Origin: CAZZHG01 sp964653655
GTDB lineage: Bacteria > Bdellovibrionota > FAC87 > UBA2466
DNA: 64,000 nt
Direction of reading: 5' to 3'
Assembly (NCBI GenBank): GCA_964653655.1
Contig: CAZZHG010000017.1
Span: forward strand, 1-64,000
A model generated the notes under the pieces. That model was not told the origin of the DNA, ran no database searches, and saw only the letters and a list, made by a program, of their open reading frames with translations. The position numbers were made by a program, and so were the translations under genes. This document shows positions 34,332 through 43,227 of this stretch, piece by piece (the stretch's first letter is position 1; the number at the start of each line of letters is the position of its first letter).

Positions 34332-34338
34332 AGGGGGC

Positions 34339-34572
34339 TCAGTTCACCTTAGCCTTGATGTAGTTGATGACATCGTTGACGCTCTTGATCTTCTCCGCGT
34401 CTTCGTCCGGGATCTCGAGGTCGAATTCCTCTTCCATCGTCATGACGAGCTCGACGATGTCGAGCGAATCGGCGCCCAGGTCGTCAATGAAAGACGCTTC
34501 CGGGGTGACGCTTTCCATGTCCACTCCGAGCTGTTCCACGATGATATTCTTCACTTTTTCTTCAATCGACAT
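34339..34572 (-). CDS. acpP: Acyl carrier protein
   Basis: A 77-residue acidic carrier with the phosphopantetheine serine in the DSL motif (FIDDLGADSLDIVELVM, Ser at about 37). The ATG at 34572 (MSIEEKVKNIIVEQLGV) is the conventional start; the in-frame ATG at 34620 is rejected. GGAGGA lies about 12 bases upstream. First gene of the acpP-fabF-rpiB-glyA-nusB-hflX-ppsR operon. Confidence 0.97.
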   Translation of the reverse strand: MSIEEKVKNIIVEQLGVDMESVTPEASFIDDLGADSLDIVELVMTMEEEFDLEIPDEDAEKIKSVNDVINYIKAKVN

Positions 34573-34607
34573 ACAGGAATTAGTCCTCCGCCTGAAAGTA
34601 TTGGAAG

Positions 34608-34636
34608 CTTCTACCAGCACTCCCGGCTCTGCGCAA
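34608..34636 (-). promoter_or_regulatory. Candidate sigma-70 promoter of the acpP operon
   Basis: On the minus strand, TTGCGC (34636-34631), a 17-bp spacer and TAGAAG (34613-34608). The predicted start near 34601 gives a leader of about 28 nt including the GGAGGA ribosome site of acpP. Confidence 0.4.
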
Positions 34637-34760
34637 GCTGCCTATTCCTTTGCGCTTTTTTCTCCGCGCCTCTGACGCGGCGCACGTTGACGCCCTGCTT
34701 ACCGAAGGCGAACTCTAGCGCGGTTGGTTTGTTCGTTTCCTTATATAGGCAGGGGGTTTC

Positions 34761-36341
34761 ATGAAGCGTCTTCTGATGGTTTTTCTCGCGGGCCTGCAAA
34801 TGGCGGCCTACGCCGGAGCTCTTACTCCGGAGGAGAAGCGGGATGAGTTCACCGCTCTCGCGGCTTTCGTCCGCACCCACTACGGTCCACTCGATCTCAA
34901 AATGCAGACTTTGAAAGTGGATCTCACGGAGATGGTCGATCGCTACAGCCAGCAGGCCGCGAACGCCACGAACCTCGAGTTCTATTACCTCGTGAACAAG
35001 TTCGTCGCCGAGTTCCGGGACAGCCACTTCGGCGCCCGCCTCAACTCGAACCGGGTTTCGAAACTGGGCTTTCTGGTCGACCGCATCGAGAAGAAGGCGC
35101 TCATCGACGAAATCGATCGCAGCGTGCTTTCGACTGCCTCGTTTCCTTTCGCCAAGGGCGACGAGTTAGTGAGCCTCGGTGGAAAACCCGCGGCCGACCT
35201 CGTGATCGAGCTTGGCAAGCACCTCAACTCCGGAAACGTCGAGACCAACGCTCGCGGCGCGACTCAGCTCCTAACTTTCCGCTCGGGCAACATCGTCCCG
35301 GTGCAGAAGGGCAAAGTGGAGCTCGAAATCCGGCGCGGCACCTCCAACCTCGTCGAAAAGGTGACCCTGGAGTGGCAGCAGAGCGGCGACGACTTCCTCG
35401 GCGAGGAGCCGACCTGGAACGCCAGAGCCTTGAAGCCGATGGACTACGCCGATCTGAGCGTGGACTTCGACGGGCTGCCGAAAGCGGAAAAGTCCTTCCG
35501 CTGCTCGCCGGAGACGCGGGTCGCGATTCCGAAGGACGCGACGAAGATCTTCGACAAGCCTTTCGTCGCTTACTACCACCCGACCGCGAAGGGTAACGTC
35601 GGCTACCTGCGCATTCCGCACTACAGCTGGAACGACAGCCAGGGCAAGTCGGTGAACGAACTGCGCTTCAAGCAGTACGAGTACGCCATCTACAAATTGC
35701 AGCAGAACACCGTCGGCCTCGTCATCGATCAGGACCACAACTGCGGCGGCAGCGTGAGCCTCGTCGAGAACATGGTCAGCCTCTTCGCGAGCAAGCCCTT
35801 CGCGGGCCTGCAGTTCAAGTTCCTCGCCACCCGCGGCGAGTACCTGCTCTTCAAGTCCTGGGCGAACGAAGAGTCGCAAAAGACGATGGACGGTGCCGGT
35901 TTCCAGGAAGTGTTCGACCTCATGAAGGTCGCCTTCTCGAAGAACGAACGCACGACGGCGCTTACGAGCTTCACTGGAAGCCTCATCAAGCAGCCGAACT
36001 CGGTGCGCTACACGAAGCCGGTTCTGATTCTCGCCGACGAGATGTCGGGCTCCGGCGGCGACGCCTTCCCGGCGATGATGCAGGGGAACGGATTCGCCAA
36101 GGTGGCCGGAAGCCGCACGATGGGCGCCGGCGGACATGTCGAGGAGTTTTCTCCTCTGAACTACTCCGCCAACACGGTCCGGATCACGAAGTCGCTCTTC
36201 TTCCATCCGAACGGCACGCCGATCGAAAACAACGGCGTCACCCCGGACTTCCCGCTCTCCACGAACCGGGACGACTTCGTGTACGAGTATAAGGGCTATC
36301 AGAAGCGGTACGAGGACATCCTGCTTCAGATGATCCCTTAA
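34761..36341 (+). CDS. Secreted S41-family (C-terminal-processing-like) serine peptidase
   Basis: A 526-residue protein with an N-terminal signal peptide (MKRLLMVFLAGLQMAAYAGA). A helical region is followed by a PDZ-like segment (PFAKGDELVSLGGKPAADLV) and an S41 catalytic domain. The nucleophile serine is in LADEMSGSGGDAF, the lysine candidate in GNGFAKVAGSRTMGAGG, and there is a C-terminal NNGVTPDFPL element as in tail-specific proteases. It should cleave periplasmic or secreted substrates. It stands alone, with AGGGGG just upstream of the ATG and a strong terminator after it. Confidence 0.88.
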   Translation: MKRLLMVFLAGLQMAAYAGALTPEEKRDEFTALAAFVRTHYGPLDLKMQTLKVDLTEMVDRYSQQAANATNLEFYYLVNKFVAEFRDSHFGARLNSNRVSKLGFLVDRIEKKALIDEIDRSVLSTASFPFAKGDELVSLGGKPAADLVIELGKHLNSGNVETNARGATQLLTFRSGNIVPVQKGKVELEIRRGTSNLVEKVTLEWQQSGDDFLGEEPTWNARALKPMDYADLSVDFDGLPKAEKSFRCSPETRVAIPKDATKIFDKPFVAYYHPTAKGNVGYLRIPHYSWNDSQGKSVNELRFKQYEYAIYKLQQNTVGLVIDQDHNCGGSVSLVENMVSLFASKPFAGLQFKFLATRGEYLLFKSWANEESQKTMDGAGFQEVFDLMKVAFSKNERTTALTSFTGSLIKQPNSVRYTKPVLILADEMSGSGGDAFPAMMQGNGFAKVAGSRTMGAGGHVEEFSPLNYSANTVRITKSLFFHPNGTPIENNGVTPDFPLSTNRDDFVYEYKGYQKRYEDILLQMIP

Positions 36342-36353
36342 GCAAGCTCTCGA

Positions 36354-36393
36354 AAAACGCCGGCCTCCTCGCGGGGGCCGGCGTTTTCTTTTT
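36354..36393 (+). terminator. Rho-independent terminator after the S41 peptidase gene
   Basis: A GC-rich stem, AACGCCGGCC pairing with GGCCGGCGTT, around a short loop, followed by TTTTCTTTTT. It ends 13-50 bases after the peptidase stop codon. Near-ideal intrinsic terminator. Confidence 0.93.
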
Positions 36394-36472
36394 CAGAACG
36401 GTTTCATTCGAAACATTGCGCTTTCCCCCCGGCCCGATCTTCTTTATCACTTGCTCAACGGAGGATAGATAG

Positions 36473-36862
36473 ATGAAGCACCTGTTGATTCTGGCGGTGG
36501 CGTTCTTGGCGGGAAATGCGTTTGCGGGTGGAGGCGGAAGCGGCGTTCATTACAGCTGCGGCAGTCAAAGGTTGAAGCTGGGCTTTCAGCTCGACAACCG
36601 CCCGACGAAGCTGCACTTCAAGCGGGGCACCAAGGTTCTCGTACACGAGAACATTTTCAAGACCAACTTCTTCGTAGTGACGAGCTTCGCGGAGGCCGAC
36701 GATACCGTCGTGCTCAAGATGAAGAACCTGGACGATTCCCAGCCGAGAGACATCCGGGTGCAGTGGCTTACCAATTCAATCGTGAACGGAATCCGGATCA
36801 CTTACACGTGGGGCATGCACCGGGACACGGCCGACGACGGCAAGTGCCTGCCGCTCAACTAA
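36473..36862 (+). CDS. Small secreted hypothetical protein
   Basis: A 129-residue protein with a clear signal peptide (MKHLLILAVAFLAGNAFAG, cleavage near residue 18), a short Gly stretch, and a beta-rich mature part with two cysteines (VHYSCGSQ; GKCLPLN) that could form a disulphide. No family is recognised. GGAGGATAGATAG before the ATG provides a ribosome site. It converges on the outer-membrane protein gene; their stop codons overlap by four bases. Confidence 0.7.
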   Translation: MKHLLILAVAFLAGNAFAGGGGSGVHYSCGSQRLKLGFQLDNRPTKLHFKRGTKVLVHENIFKTNFFVVTSFAEADDTVVLKMKNLDDSQPRDIRVQWLTNSIVNGIRITYTWGMHRDTADDGKCLPLN

Positions 36863-37434
36863 AAAGCGCCGACGGCTTCGACGTTGATTCCCCAGTAGAA
36901 GGAATTGAGTACGGTGCCGACACGCAAGGGCTCAACCGAGACACCCCATCCGTCGTAGAAGTCGATGTCGACTCCTCCCCGGGCGGTGGCCATCCAGAAG
37001 ACCTGGCTACGGCTTTGATTGGCGGCACCGCCGGTCTGAAGCACTTGGTAAGAAGCGAAGGCCGGGCCGACTGAAAGCCCGGCGTAAGGGTGCACGCGTC
37101 CCTCCCAGCCCCGAATCAAAAATCCGGGCAGCACGGGGATAAGACGGAAAGAGGTAATCTCGTTCACTTGGACAAGAACCGCGTTGAAGAAGGATTTCGC
37201 AAGCCCCGAGTAGTCCCAGCCGGAAAAGACTCCGGCTTCGAACCCGATGGCTAGTTTCGAAATGGCCGAAACGCGGCGGTATCCGCCGAACGTGATGCCG
37301 GCGGCGAAGTTCGCGCTGTTTCCGGTAGCGGCGAGAAGGCCGGACGCGCCCAAGTCCACGCGCCAAGTGGGCGGCTGACGTCCATTGCCGAGGGCAGGTA
37401 GAGCTAGGAGCAGAGCAACTAGCAGCGCCCTCAT
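36859..37434 (-). CDS. Probable outer-membrane beta-barrel protein
   Basis: A 191-residue protein with a signal peptide (MRALLVALLLALPALGNG) followed by alternating hydrophobic/aromatic strands (WRVDLGASGLLAATGN; AAGITFGGYRRV; HPYAGLSVGPAFASY; GGVDIDFYDGWGVSVEP) and an aromatic C-terminal end (VGAF) as in barrel proteins. Probably an eight-strand OmpA/OmpX-like barrel; function unknown. It starts two bases after the upstream lipoprotein gene, so the two form one operon. Confidence 0.7.
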   Translation of the reverse strand: MRALLVALLLALPALGNGRQPPTWRVDLGASGLLAATGNSANFAAGITFGGYRRVSAISKLAIGFEAGVFSGWDYSGLAKSFFNAVLVQVNEITSFRLIPVLPGFLIRGWEGRVHPYAGLSVGPAFASYQVLQTGGAANQSRSQVFWMATARGGVDIDFYDGWGVSVEPLRVGTVLNSFYWGINVEAVGAF

Positions 37435-37436
37435 GC

Positions 37437-37901
37437 TCAGAAGATCATGCCGCGAGTGAAAGCTACGTTGTCGGTGCCGATGATGCGGATGGATTCAATC
37501 TGCCAGGCCCCCTGATTGCGGGTCAGCTCGACCTCGCGGCTGTTCACTTCCTGGGTAACGTCGGTGCCCTGCTTGTTCTCGATGGAGAGCTGGTACTGAA
37601 CCTTGGCGGTCTCGCCCTCCACCTTGGACTCGACGATTTTCAGGTCTTTGATCGTCACGTTGTTCGAAAGATACGAGACCTGAAAGAGCTCGTCCGTCAT
37701 TCGGTCGAAGGCCCGGCGAAGCTCGCCCACGCAGAGGGCTTGAATCTTTGCTTTGTCGGCTTTGTCTTTCGCGCTCGCCGAGAGCTCGACGAATGTTTTC
37801 ACCGTTGCTTCCGGCGTCGTCTCGCCTCCGGTAACCACCGGCGCCTTTTTCGTGCAGGCGCCCATCAAAACGACCAAGAGACCGAGTGTGAGGAGTTTCA
37901 T
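37437..37901 (-). CDS. Lipoprotein with DUF4878-like domain
   Basis: A 154-residue lipoprotein: signal sequence with lipobox LMGAC (Cys16), then a TTPEATVKTFVELSASAKDKADK helix and a beta-sheet part (AKVQYQLSIENKQG; WQIESIRI) typical of NTF2-like DUF4878 envelope proteins. Upstream on the minus strand TAAAAT (37915-37920) lies 13 bases before the ATG, with a possible -35 TTTTGA 17 bp further. First gene of a two-gene unit with the beta-barrel protein. Confidence 0.72.
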   Translation of the reverse strand: MKLLTLGLLVVLMGACTKKAPVVTGGETTPEATVKTFVELSASAKDKADKAKIQALCVGELRRAFDRMTDELFQVSYLSNNVTIKDLKIVESKVEGETAKVQYQLSIENKQGTDVTQEVNSREVELTRNQGAWQIESIRIIGTDNVAFTRGMIF

Positions 37902-37987
37902 AGAGATGGGCTCAATTTTACACCATCCCGCTTCCTTTCAAAAACCCTCTTCCCGAGGTACCCGCCGATCGACTAATCTGCCGCACC

Positions 37988-39190
37988 ATGCAAGGGAACG
38001 GACTCATTCTGGGAGCCGGCATTCTCGGCAGCGCCATCGCCGCCGAGCTCAGTCGGCGGGGCGTGAACGACCTTCACGTAGTCGACATCGACCTCGAGGG
38101 CTCCCTTTCCAGCTCGGAGCGTAACGCGGGCGGCGTCCGCCACCTGTGGCAGCAGGGCATCAACGTCGAGCTAGCGCGCCATACCATCGATTACATCCGC
38201 CAGAACTCCGTGGCGGCTGGCTTCCAAAACACCGGATACCTCTGGCTCTACGACAAATCGAAGGCGGGCGAAGCCGAAGCCATGGTCAAAAAGACCGAGG
38301 AACGCGGGCTTAAATACGAGGCATGGACGCCGGATCAGATCCAGGCGAAGTACCCCTTTCTCGATAAGCTCGAGAACGTTTCCGTGGGCCTCTTCGGTAG
38401 CAACGACGGCCTCGTGAACGCGAACGGGTTGAAGATGCACTTTCGGGATCTCGCCAAAACCCGCGGGGTCACCTTCCACGATCGCCTCTGGGTGACGGAA
38501 CTGAAAGAGACCGCCGGCGGCGTCGAGGTTCAATTCGGCGGCGTGGATAACCAGGACAAGGCCATCCACCACCTGCAGCACCCCAAAGAAGCTCTTCCGA
38601 AGGCCGAGAGCGGCAAGTTTTCCTTCGTGGTGCTGGCCGGGGGCGCGTGGCTCCAGGTGCTTCTCGCCAAACTCACGTCCGATGCCCTCGTGAAACCGAT
38701 CCGCCGCCAGGTTTGTCTGTTCCAGGCCGACGAGCTCGACATAACGAAGTACGGCATGGTCGTCGACACTTCGGGCGTCTACTTCCATCCGGAAGGCGGA
38801 AACATTCTCGCGGGATTCGTTTTGAAGGACGAGCCGGAAGGTTTCCGCTTCGACTACGATCCGGACTTTTTCGAAAGCCACATTTGGCCGACGCTCTACG
38901 AGCGCTCCTCGAAGTTCGAGCGGCTCAAATGGCTCACGGGATGGGGCGGCCTGTACAGCTACACGCCCGACACCTCGGGGCTTCTAGGAAAGCTTCCCGG
39001 TTACAAGAGCGTGTACGAAGCCCACAGCTTCACCGGCCGAGGCCTGATGCAGGCCCACGGAGCGGCGCTCGCCCTTTCGGATCTCATCGTCGGCGGAAAG
39101 TACGAGACGATTGACGCGTCCTCGCTCTCCCGAGAGCGCTTCAAGAAGCTTCCCAAAGACAAGTGGCTCCATGAGGGCCTCCACATCTGA
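37988..39190 (+). CDS. FAD-dependent oxidoreductase (DAO/sarcosine-oxidase-like)
   Basis: A 400-residue flavoprotein. The N-terminal dinucleotide-binding motif is GLILGAGILGSAIAAELSRRG, and SSSERNAGGVRHLW resembles the SxxxxGG(I/V)R stretch after it in glycine, sarcosine and dimethylglycine oxidases. The C-terminal segment HSFTGRGLMQAHGAALALSDLI closes the FAD site. It probably oxidises an N-methyl or amino acid substrate. Proximity to metF and gcvT makes a one-carbon donor such as sarcosine or glycine plausible. TAATCT lies eight bases before the ATG and may be a -10 box for a nearly leaderless transcript. Confidence 0.82.
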   Translation: MQGNGLILGAGILGSAIAAELSRRGVNDLHVVDIDLEGSLSSSERNAGGVRHLWQQGINVELARHTIDYIRQNSVAAGFQNTGYLWLYDKSKAGEAEAMVKKTEERGLKYEAWTPDQIQAKYPFLDKLENVSVGLFGSNDGLVNANGLKMHFRDLAKTRGVTFHDRLWVTELKETAGGVEVQFGGVDNQDKAIHHLQHPKEALPKAESGKFSFVVLAGGAWLQVLLAKLTSDALVKPIRRQVCLFQADELDITKYGMVVDTSGVYFHPEGGNILAGFVLKDEPEGFRFDYDPDFFESHIWPTLYERSSKFERLKWLTGWGGLYSYTPDTSGLLGKLPGYKSVYEAHSFTGRGLMQAHGAALALSDLIVGGKYETIDASSLSRERFKKLPKDKWLHEGLHI

Positions 39191-39209
39191 GCTATACTGA
39201 CGGTTCCTC

Positions 39210-40373
39210 ATGAACCGTTCGTCCGATCATCTGCCCGAGCTGGACGGCCTTCGCGGCGTCGCCATCGCCCTCGTCATGCTCGTCCATTTCACGACCCTGA
39301 ACGGTCTTTCCGGCTGGGACTACCCCTTTCAAGTCACGGAAGCCTTCGCGTGGATTGGCGTGGATCTCTTCTTCGTGCTGTCCGGCTTCCTCATCACCGG
39401 AATCCTCGTCGACAGCCGAAACGATCCGAACGGCATGATCTATTTTTACGGCCGCCGGGCGCTGAGAATCCTCCCCGTCTATTACGGCCTTCTCTTTCTC
39501 TATACGGTGGTTTTCCCCCTCCTCCTTCCCGCAGGACACGGAATCCTCCCCGCCGTCTGGGTGACCGACCCGGGCTGGTACTGGACCTTTCTTTCGAACT
39601 TTCTGTTCGTTCAGCTGGGCCGTTTTCCCGACGAAGTGATGGCCGTCAGCTGGTCGCTCGCCGTGGAAGAGCAGTTCTACCTGGTGTGGCCCTGGATTGT
39701 GCGATCGCTCGACGATAAGTCGCTCGAGAAGTTCTGCTGGGGCGCGCTCGGATTTACGGCGGTGCTCAGAGTCGGCCTTCTCGCCGCGGGCTGGGAAGGG
39801 GTTCCCATCTACGTCTTCACGCCGGCGCGCCTCGACGGGCTCGCGGTCGGCGCGCTCCTCGCCCTCTGGCGCCGGACTCCGGAGGGAAGCGCGAAGCTGC
39901 GCCGGTGGAGGAAGCCCGCTTGCCAGTATGGCTTCGCGGCGCTGCTCGCGTGTCTCGTCGCCGACGCTTTTCTCGCCGACGATCCGACCGCGGAGAGATG
40001 GCTGGTGCTCCTTTCCTTTCCGACGCTCGCCTTTTTCTTCGGCGGCGTACTCGCGTTCTCCCTGGAGAGCGCGGGCGAGTGGGGCCGCTTTCTGAGATGG
40101 CGGCCGCTCTGTCTCTTGGGGATTTGGAGCTTTCCGATTTACTTGCTGAACAACGCCATCGCCGAGGGCGCGCGCCGGCTCGGCTACGATCCGAACCTCC
40201 TGACCACCCCGGCCTCCCGATGGGCCGGGCAAATTGCCTTCTATATAGTGGTGGGCGGGGCATGCATCGCGTTAGGCGCCCTCTTCCACTACGCCCTGGA
40301 GCGGCCCGCACAGAAGCTTAAAAACAAGCTGCCCCGGGCCCCCATCCCGTGGCGCCTATTTCCCACCCGATAA
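39210..40373 (+). CDS. Acyltransferase 3 family membrane protein
   Basis: A 387-residue integral membrane acyltransferase with about ten hydrophobic segments. Family motifs: ELDGLRGVAIALVMLVHF (the Arg and His of helix 1), DLFFVLSGFLITGILVD, RRALRILPVYY and the SWSLAVEEQFYLVWPW box. Members O-acetylate surface polysaccharide, peptidoglycan or lipid. The target is unknown; the polysaccharide locus is 30 kb away. TATACT lies 11 bases before the ATG. Confidence 0.9.
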   Translation: MNRSSDHLPELDGLRGVAIALVMLVHFTTLNGLSGWDYPFQVTEAFAWIGVDLFFVLSGFLITGILVDSRNDPNGMIYFYGRRALRILPVYYGLLFLYTVVFPLLLPAGHGILPAVWVTDPGWYWTFLSNFLFVQLGRFPDEVMAVSWSLAVEEQFYLVWPWIVRSLDDKSLEKFCWGALGFTAVLRVGLLAAGWEGVPIYVFTPARLDGLAVGALLALWRRTPEGSAKLRRWRKPACQYGFAALLACLVADAFLADDPTAERWLVLLSFPTLAFFFGGVLAFSLESAGEWGRFLRWRPLCLLGIWSFPIYLLNNAIAEGARRLGYDPNLLTTPASRWAGQIAFYIVVGGACIALGALFHYALERPAQKLKNKLPRAPIPWRLFPTR

Positions 40374-40456
40374 AGTCGCCCGCCCGTATGGCCGATAAGT
40401 CCTACGCAAGGCTTCAGTTGGGCTTTGCCGACACTTGAACCCCGTCCGGAGGACGC

Positions 40457-40855
40457 ATGGCGACGAAACCGACCACGAAGAAGACCACCACCGTGAAAAA
40501 GGCCCGCGCGAAAAAGGAAACGCCGGAAGGCGCCGTTCGCCTCGCCGGAACCGCGAAGACGAGCAAGCGTGCCACGCGCCTCGCCGCCAAGCCCCCGTGC
40601 CGGATCGCCAAGTGCAAGCGCACCTACCGCGCGAAAGGCTACTGCGTTCACCACTACGCCCTCTGGCGCCACAACGAGTACGGCAACGGACGCTACAAAC
40701 AATGTGGCGACACGAGCTGCCCGAAGCCGATGATGAAAAACGGCCACGGCTACTGCGAAGAGCACTTCACGAACTACTACGTGAAGGGGCAAGCGGTAGC
40801 GAAGGCGGCTCCGGCCGCGGCGGCCGCTCCGGCAGCCGAGAAGAAGACGGCCTAA
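40457..40855 (+). CDS. Lysine-rich, cysteine/histidine-rich small protein
   Basis: A 132-residue protein: a basic Lys/Thr-rich N-terminal 45 residues, a middle part with two repeats of a C..C..GYC..H pattern (PCRIAKCKRTYRAKGYCVHH and CGDTSCPKPMMKNGHGYCEE), and an Ala-rich tail. The paired Cys/His sets suggest two zinc-binding knuckles, and the basic end suggests nucleic-acid binding. Similar proteins occur in deltaproteobacteria under vague names; no function is known to me. CGGAGGACGC gives a good ribosome site. Confidence 0.72.
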   Translation: MATKPTTKKTTTVKKARAKKETPEGAVRLAGTAKTSKRATRLAAKPPCRIAKCKRTYRAKGYCVHHYALWRHNEYGNGRYKQCGDTSCPKPMMKNGHGYCEEHFTNYYVKGQAVAKAAPAAAAAPAAEKKTA

Positions 40856-40906
40856 CGGTCGGCATAACCATTCCCAACTAACTGATAGTGCGCTAGTTTG
40901 CCCCTC

Positions 40907-41782
40907 ATGGGTAAACTCGCGGACAAGCTCGCCCGCAACGAGCGAGTCATCACCGCCGAAATCGCGCCTCCCAAAGGCCCGGGCATCAAAAAGCTGCTCG
41001 AGCACGCGGCCCTCATTGGTCCGAAGGTCGATGCCATCAACATCACCGACTGCCAACGCGCACTCGTGAAGATGTCGAGCCTCGCCGCCTGCAAGGTGCT
41101 TCTGGACGCGGGCCACGAGCCGGTCTTCCAGCTCACTTGCCGCGACCGCAACTCCATCGCGCTCCAGAGCGATCTGATGGGCGCCGGAGCCCTCGGCATT
41201 CCCAACATTCTTTGTCTGACCGGCGACCCGGTGAAGGTCGGCGACAACGCCCAGGCCAAATCGGTTTTCGAAGTCGAATCGGTCCGCCAGCTGGAGATAG
41301 TCGCGAAACTTCAGGGCGGCACCGACTGGAACGGCGCCAAGATGAACAAGAAGACGAAGTTTCTGGTCGGCGCCGTGGTGAACCCGAGCAATCAGGGCCA
41401 GGGCGGCCAGCTCGCGCGGATGGAAAAGAAGATCGCCGCCGGCGCAACCTTCTTTCAAACTCAAGCCAACTACGACATCGAGGATTTCCGCTCCTTCATC
41501 TCGGAAGCGAAGAAGCGTTTCGAAACCAAGATTCTCGCCGGCATACTGCTGCTGCATTCGGCGGAAGTGGCCCGCTACATCCACGAGAACATTCCGGGCA
41601 TCCGGATTCCGGACGAGGTACTGGCCGGATTCGAGAAGACGGTGGATGCCGAGCAGTACGGAGTCGACTTCGCCGTGAAAACCATGCGCGCGCTCGAGGA
41701 TGTCGCCGACGGCTTTCATTTGATGACGATTCGGACCGAGGAACTCTTACCTAAGATATGGGACGCCTATCATGCAAAATGA
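40907..41782 (+). CDS. metF: Methylenetetrahydrofolate reductase family protein
   Basis: Reduces 5,10-methylene-THF to 5-methyl-THF (FAD enzyme, TIM barrel). The 291-residue protein shows RVITAEIAPPKGP (substrate glutamate), AINITDCQRALVKMSS, FQLTCRDRNSIALQSDLMGAGALGIPNILCLTGD and FFQTQANYD, all MetF hallmarks. The ATG at 40907 is chosen over a TTG at 40898; TAGTTT lies seven bases before it. It overlaps gcvT by 11 bases, so the two folate enzymes are co-expressed. Confidence 0.88.
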   Translation: MGKLADKLARNERVITAEIAPPKGPGIKKLLEHAALIGPKVDAINITDCQRALVKMSSLAACKVLLDAGHEPVFQLTCRDRNSIALQSDLMGAGALGIPNILCLTGDPVKVGDNAQAKSVFEVESVRQLEIVAKLQGGTDWNGAKMNKKTKFLVGAVVNPSNQGQGGQLARMEKKIAAGATFFQTQANYDIEDFRSFISEAKKRFETKILAGILLLHSAEVARYIHENIPGIRIPDEVLAGFEKTVDAEQYGVDFAVKTMRALEDVADGFHLMTIRTEELLPKIWDAYHAK

Positions 41783-42890
41783 AGCGCTTTTGAGAACCCC
41801 CCTCCACCGTTGCCACCTTCAGCTCGGCGCGAGAATGGTCCCCTTCGCGGGCTACGAAATGCCGGTGCAGTACACCGGCGTAATCGACGAGATCAAGACC
41901 GTGCGCCGGGACGCCGGGCTTTTCGACGTGTCTCATATGGGTCAGGTTTCCATCCGCGGCAAGAACGCGCTCGCCGAGGTGAACAAGCTCGTCACCAACA
42001 ACGTCGAGAAGCTCAACCTCGGCCAGGCCCAGTACAACATGCTTTGCAACGATCGGGGCGGGGTCATCGACGATCTGGTCGTCTACCGCCGCTCGGCCGA
42101 GGAGGTATTCATCTGCGTGAACGCCTCCAACCGGCACGAGGACGTGGCGTGGATGAAGTCCAAGCTCGGAGCGGGCGTCGAGTTCCGCGATCTTTCCGAC
42201 GAAACGGCGCTGCTCGCCATTCAGGGACCGAAGGCGGAAGCCATCCTTTGCAAGCTTTCGAATCCGGACAAAGTCCGAAATCTGAAGTATTACTGGGCCA
42301 CGGAGACCACCGTTTTCGATCGCCCGTGTTATCTCTCCCGCACCGGCTACACAGGCGAGGACGGCTTCGAGCTGTATCTACCGGCGAAGGAAGCCGCTGC
42401 GGTCTGGGAAAGGCTTCTCGAAATCGGCCGACCGGACGGGCTCGCGCCGATCGGGCTCGGCGCGAGAGACACCCTTCGCCTCGAGATGGGTTATCCGCTG
42501 CACGGCCACGAGCTTTCCAAAGATCTCACTCCGCTCGCCTCGGGCCAAACCTGGGTGGTGAAGCTGGATAAGCCGGTCCCCTACATCGGGCAGAAGGCCC
42601 TGCAGGCGGAAGCCGCCGCCGGCCCCGAAAAACAATTGAAGGCGCTTCTCGTGGACGACCGGCGTATTCCGCGAGCCGGGTACCGCATCTGCCTCGAGGA
42701 CCGCACCGTGGTGGGAGAGATCACCAGCGGCTCTTTAAGCCCCCACCTCAATCAGCCGATTGCCCTCGGCTTCGTGGGAAAGCGCTGGGTGGACTCGAAG
42801 CTCTTCGTGGAAGTGCGGGAATCTCTCATCCCGGCACGCGTAGCGAAGCTTCCCTTCGTGCCTTCCCATACGAAGAAAACGCCGAAGTAG
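41772..42890 (+). CDS. gcvT: Glycine cleavage system T protein (aminomethyltransferase)
   Basis: Releases ammonia from the aminomethyl-lipoyl H protein and forms 5,10-methylene-THF. The 372-residue protein has RTPLHRCHLQLGARMVPFAGYEMPVQYTG, DVSHMGQVSIRG, YNMLCNDRGGVIDDLVVYR with the catalytic aspartate, and SRTGYTGEDGFELY. It is separated from gcvH-gcvPA-gcvPB by about 3.5 kb containing the two haem-motif genes. A 25-pair inverted repeat begins directly after its stop codon. Confidence 0.95.
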   Translation: MQNEALLRTPLHRCHLQLGARMVPFAGYEMPVQYTGVIDEIKTVRRDAGLFDVSHMGQVSIRGKNALAEVNKLVTNNVEKLNLGQAQYNMLCNDRGGVIDDLVVYRRSAEEVFICVNASNRHEDVAWMKSKLGAGVEFRDLSDETALLAIQGPKAEAILCKLSNPDKVRNLKYYWATETTVFDRPCYLSRTGYTGEDGFELYLPAKEAAAVWERLLEIGRPDGLAPIGLGARDTLRLEMGYPLHGHELSKDLTPLASGQTWVVKLDKPVPYIGQKALQAEAAAGPEKQLKALLVDDRRIPRAGYRICLEDRTVVGEITSGSLSPHLNQPIALGFVGKRWVDSKLFVEVRESLIPARVAKLPFVPSHTKKTPK

Positions 42891-42943
42891 CCAAAAGGTG
42901 CGGCCTCACTTCTGGCTGCCAGAAGTGAGGCCGCACCTTTTGG
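42891..42943 (+). terminator. Very long perfect hairpin after gcvT
   Basis: Two perfectly complementary 25-base arms (42891-42915 and 42919-42943) flank a three-base loop (CTG), starting on the base after the gcvT stop. The right arm ends CACCTTTTGG, so the T-run is inside the stem. It should terminate transcription in both directions. A longer stem than usual. Confidence 0.75.
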
Positions 42944-43227
42944 AGCTGCCTCCGTTGTTTACACCCGCCATTCGTTGAACGTTTCGCGAATTCTCGCGTA
43001 AGATTAAGGGGAACGAACGCCGTTTAAGAAATCCGCGCTCAAACCGGTCGGCGCAAAAGAGCACCACGGCCGGGTGCCTGTATTCTGAGAGCGGGCCTCA
43101 ATCTCGCGGCGGAAATCGTCACTTTGCCCACGGGCGGAACACTTCATTCTGGCATTCGCGTTGCACTTAACCGCTCCAAGGGAACGAGGCGTTTAGATTA
43201 CGGGCTATTAGTGCGAGCGGAGTCCTT
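42944..43227 (+). other. Regulatory region of the first sigma-54 gene
   Basis: Non-coding. It contains the palindromic core TTCGCGAA followed by TTC at 42983-42993, about 160 bp before the sigma-54 promoter. That distance suits an enhancer-binding-protein site. No open reading frame of note. Confidence 0.5.
43150..43165 (+). promoter_or_regulatory. Sigma-54 promoter of the first haem-motif protein
   Basis: TGGCATtcgcgTTGCA: -24 element 43150-43155, five-base spacer, -12 element 43161-43165. Predicted start near 43177 gives a leader of about 50 nt before the ATG at 43228. Confidence 0.78.
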
